Below, in pieces: positions 15,968 through 17,891 of a stretch of 17,891 nt of DNA. Made by a program: the position numbers and the translations under genes. The stretch is from contig JAMCVR010000240.1 of NCBI GenBank assembly GCA_023475455.1, forward strand, positions 1-17,891. Direction: 5' to 3'. The stretch's first letter is position 1; every line of letters begins with the position of its first letter. The DNA comes from Thermoplasmatota archaeon (lineage in GTDB: Bacteria > Pseudomonadota > Gammaproteobacteria > Burkholderiales > Thiobacillaceae). The notes under the pieces are model-generated. The model saw only the letters and a program-made list of their open reading frames with translations. It made no database searches and was not told the DNA's origin.

Positions 15968-16267
15968 TTATTTGGCGGCGTCTTTGGCTTGATCGGCCAT
16001 GCCCTGCGCGGCGTCGGCGGTATCCTGGGCGGCCTCTGCAGCCGCATCTTTGGTTGCATCGGCCGCGGCCGCTGCGGCTTCACCTGCGGCGTCGGCGGCG
16101 GCGCCGGCCGCATCAGCAGCAGAACCTGCGGCGTCGGCGGCGGAATCCGCAGCAGCGCCGGCGGCTTCCTTGGCTTCTTCCAGGGCGGGGGCGGCGGCTT
16201 CTTCGGCCTTTTGGCAAGCGGTCAGTGCAAGGGCGGCGAACAGTGCGACGAGAAGTTTCGATTGCAT
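15968..16267 (-). CDS. Small alanine-rich lipoprotein of unknown function
   Basis: The product is 99 residues. It has a type II signal peptide, MQSKLLVALFAALALTACQK, with lipobox LTAC and lipidated Cys18. The mature part is almost entirely Ala with regular Asp, Glu and Lys (units such as AADAAG and SAADAAG), predicted to be one long amphipathic helix. Gln at the position after the cysteine suggests outer-membrane sorting. The start at 16267 was chosen over the longer frame to 16318 because it gives the lipobox signal and follows GGGAGA at good distance. The low-complexity helix resembles small envelope or stress lipoproteins and LEA-like repeats, but I make no functional claim. It has its own terminator. 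Confidence 0.8.
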   Translation of the reverse strand: MQSKLLVALFAALALTACQKAEEAAAPALEEAKEAAGAAADSAADAAGSAADAAGAAADAAGEAAAAAADATKDAAAEAAQDTADAAQGMADQAKDAAK

Positions 16268-16409
16268 GGAGATCTCCCTGGAGTGGATTGAACGTAAAAG
16301 GAAATGCGAGTCTGGCATACGATTACATCCCGCCTTGCAGGACTTCAGCGCGTAGTGGACCGGAGTCCTTTAGGGCAACTCACATTTTTTTATTAATAAC
16401 GCCAAAACG

Positions 16410-16440
16410 CACCGGGAACAAGCTTATCGGTGTTTTTTTT
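16410..16440. terminator. Candidate hairpin with T8 run downstream of rluF
   Basis: CACCG at 16410-16414 pairs with CGGTG at 16428-16432 and eight T follow on the + strand. The adjacent genes are on the - strand, where the same hairpin follows the rluF stop by about 20 bases but has only a broken T tail. It may work weakly in either direction. The rest of 16268-16452 shows nothing I can support beyond the lipoprotein ribosome binding site. Confidence 0.45.
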
Positions 16441-16452
16441 GCACGTCGAACA

Positions 16453-17187
16453 TCAAAAACACTCGTCCGGCCGCAGGTAGCGCCATTGTCCGGGCGGCAG
16501 ATCGCCCAGCCGCACGCGGCCGATGCGCACGCGTTTCAGCCCTACCACCTTCAGCCCCACCAGCTCGCACATGCGGCGGATCTGGCGCTTGCGGCCCTCC
16601 TTCAGGATGAAGCGCAGCTGGTCGGCGTTCTGCCAGCCGACCTTCGCCGGGCGCAGCTTGCGGCCGTCGAGCGAGAGGCCCTGGTTGAGCAGGGCGAGAC
16701 CCCGCTCGTCGAGGCGCCCTTCGACCCGCACCCGATATTCCTTCTCGACGTCGGAATCGTCGCCGATCAGTTGCCTGGCGATGCGCCCGTCCTGCGTCAG
16801 CACCAGGAGGCCGGTCGAATCGATGTCGAGCCGCCCGGCCGGCGCCAGTCCCTTCAGGTGCGCCGGATGAAACGCCCGCCCGGCGCGCCCGTCCTGCCAC
16901 AGGGTGTCGGGGCGGATCAGGGTCACGGCCGGCTGGTAGCCCGGTTCCGGCTGTCCCGACACATAGCCGACGGGCTTGTGCAGCAGGAGGGTGACGCGTT
17001 GCTGCTGCTGCGCGCTCGCGGCATTGTCCAGGCGGATCGCGCAGGCGGGATCGACCTTGGTGCCGAGTTCGCTCACCCGGCGGCCGTCGACGAAGACGAG
17101 TCCGCTTTCGATGTAGCCGTCGGCCTCGCGGCGCGAGCACAGCCCGCGTTCGGACATCAGCTTGGAAAGGCGGACGGGTTCGGCCAT
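16453..17187 (-). CDS. rluF: 23S rRNA pseudouridine synthase, RsuA family, RluF-like
   Basis: The 244-residue protein has an N-terminal S4 RNA-binding domain (residues about 5-50: [20 protein letters not shown]) and an RsuA-family catalytic domain. The catalytic Asp121 is in the motif [17 protein letters not shown]. The C-terminal [18 protein letters not shown] block resembles RluF more than RluB or RsuA. RluF modifies U2604 of 23S rRNA in E. coli. Assignment to RluF rather than a sister enzyme is by motif memory. No Shine-Dalgarno is obvious before the ATG at 17187. Part of the gene (16750-16876) recurs at 17765-17891 because of a direct duplication. Confidence 0.82.
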   Translation of the reverse strand: MAEPVRLSKLMSERGLCSRREADGYIESGLVFVDGRRVSELGTKVDPACAIRLDNAASAQQQQRVTLLLHKPVGYVSGQPEPGYQPAVTLIRPDTLWQDGRAGRAFHPAHLKGLAPAGRLDIDSTGLLVLTQDGRIARQLIGDDSDVEKEYRVRVEGRLDERGLALLNQGLSLDGRKLRPAKVGWQNADQLRFILKEGRKRQIRRMCELVGLKVVGLKRVRIGRVRLGDLPPGQWRYLRPDECF

Positions 17188-17200
17188 GGGAGGAAGCGGT

Positions 17201-17302
17201 CACAAGGAGGGCGCGGAGGACACGGAGGAAATGCGCACGGCGTTTCGGGCCGATTGCCTCGGTTCGTGCGCTTTTCTCGCCATCCTCCGTGTCCTCTTTG
17301 TG
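17201..17302. repeat. Long imperfect palindrome (intergenic hairpin repeat) between uvrA and rluF
   Basis: GAGGACACGGAGGA at 17216-17229 is the reverse complement of TCCTCCGTGTCCTC at 17283-17296. Inside it GCGCACG 17233-17239 pairs with CGTGCGC 17265-17271, and CACAA/TTTGTG-like outer ends extend it. The whole forms a cruciform-capable element of about 100 bp with no ORF. It resembles the 'cacggaggacacggagg' family of proteobacterial intergenic repeats, from memory. Confidence 0.75.
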
Positions 17303-17322
17303 CACATGCGATTCCAGGCCGT

Positions 17323-17764
17323 TCAGTGCCGCGATAGAACGGGTTGCAAATACTGCCCGGTATGGCTCGCCGGATTGTCGGCCACCGCCTCCGGCGTGCC
17401 TTCGGCCAGGATCATCCCGCCGCCGGCGCCGCCTTCGGGGCCGAGGTCGATCAGCCAGTCGGCCGTCTTGATCACGTCCAGGTTGTGCTCGATGACGACC
17501 ACGCTGTTGCCGGCATCACTCAGGCGCTGCAGCACCTTCAGCAGCAGGTCGATGTCGGCGAAGTGCAGACCCGTGGTGGGCTCGTCCAGGATGTAGAGCG
17601 TGCGTCCGGTGTCGCGCTTGGACAGTTCGAGCGCGAGTTTGACCCGCTGCGCCTCGCCGCCCGACAGCGTGGTGGCGGACTGGCCGAGGCGGATGTAGCC
17701 GAGGCCGACGTCGATCAGGGTGGTCAGCTTCTTCTTCACCACCGGCACCGCGTCGAAGAATTCG
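17323..17764 (-). CDS. uvrA: UvrA excinuclease ATPase subunit, C-terminal part, 5' side interrupted by duplication junction
   Basis: About 147 residues of the UvrA C terminus are visible: [20 protein letters not shown], the ABC signature region [20 protein letters not shown], Walker B in [19 protein letters not shown], the switch His in [20 protein letters not shown], and the end [17 protein letters not shown]. UvrA is the damage sensor of nucleotide excision repair and loads UvrB. The gene would normally continue about 800 codons further upstream (rightward here). Instead at 17765 the sequence switches to a copy of rluF. In this assembly the gene is cut here. An intact copy may follow beyond the window. 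Confidence 0.93.
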
Positions 17765-17891
17765 GTCGGAATCGTCGCCGATCAGTTGCCTGGCGATGCG
17801 CCCGTCCTGCGTCAGCACCAGGAGGCCGGTCGAATCGATGTCGAGCCGCCCGGCCGGCGCCAGTCCCTTCAGGTGCGCCGGATGAAACGCC
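17765..17891 (-). pseudogene. rluF internal fragment, second copy
   Basis: This 127-bp stretch repeats rluF positions 16750-16876, encoding the region around the catalytic motif ([10 protein letters not shown] through IGDDSD). It runs off the window edge and on its other side enters uvrA out of frame. On present evidence it may be the 3' end of a second, truncated rluF. Confidence 0.85.

Larger units (their letters stand above)
16750..17891. repeat. Direct duplication of 1015-bp period across rluF and uvrA, second copy cut by window edge
   Basis: Bases 17765-17891 (127 bp) repeat 16750-16876, all inside rluF. The first unit therefore spans 16750-17764 and the second starts at 17765 and leaves the window. 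On the - strand the fragment joins rluF codons (up to IGDDSD) to uvrA sequence out of frame. The far end of the second unit, and so the microhomology, cannot be seen. Confidence 0.93.

Noticed and set aside
15968..16267. Possible CRISPR-like or tandem DNA repeat from the regular GCGGCGTCGGC pattern
   Set aside because: The periodicity is explained by Ala- and Asp-rich codons of the lipoprotein. There is no constant repeat/spacer structure.
15964..17337. A 457-codon + strand ORF over the lipoprotein and rluF
   Set aside because: It opposes genes with recognisable motifs and a lipobox, and crosses two terminators and the intergenic palindrome.

Overview
The window carries the distal part of the large bacterial ribosomal-protein cluster followed by a patchwork of unrelated housekeeping genes. 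High GC, the gene order secY-infA-rpmJ-rpsM, a four-cysteine uS4, a zinc-type bL36, a long zinc-free uS14 and a 326-residue RNA polymerase alpha subunit all point to a betaproteobacterium. A Nitrosomonadales/Thiobacillus-like lineage is a guess only.

Region 1 (1-7700, + strand) holds the end of the S10 operon (rplV', rpsC, rplP, rpmC, rpsQ), a 169-bp gap with a candidate terminator and promoter, the complete spc operon (rplN, rplX, rplE, rpsN, rpsH, rplF, rplR, rpsE, rpmD, rplO, secY), then infA and rpmJ. Region 2 (7700-11550, + strand) is the alpha operon (rpsM, rpsK, rpsD, rpoA, rplQ). It starts behind an extended -10 promoter and ends at a strong symmetrical terminator. These genes make ribosomal subunits, the SecY channel, IF-1 and the RNA polymerase alpha subunit, so translation, export and transcription capacity are expressed together.

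Region 3 (11551-17891) holds a SAM hydrolase of the DUF62 family (+), a glycerate 2-kinase (-), a small membrane or secreted protein (-), an Ala-rich lipoprotein (-), an RluF-like rRNA pseudouridine synthase (-) and the 3' end of uvrA (-). Hairpin-forming intergenic repeats of the 'ACCACAGAG' and 'GAGGACACGGAGGA' kind lie between several of them.

The striking property of the window is a series of perfect head-to-tail direct duplications: 16 bp at the secY/infA junction, 774 bp across rpoA/rplQ, 1402 bp across the DUF62 and glycerate kinase genes, and a 1015-bp-period repeat across rluF/uvrA that runs off the window. The 774-bp event makes an in-frame L17/alpha-CTD chimera between an intact rpoA and an intact rplQ. 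The two fully visible large events have 8-bp and 4-bp microhomology at the junction. I saw no differences between copies, so they are either very recent or an assembly artefact. Two neighbouring genes also each carry an apparent one-base frameshift, which adds to the suspicion of assembly or sequencing error. I see no convincing new defence, mobile or biosynthetic system.
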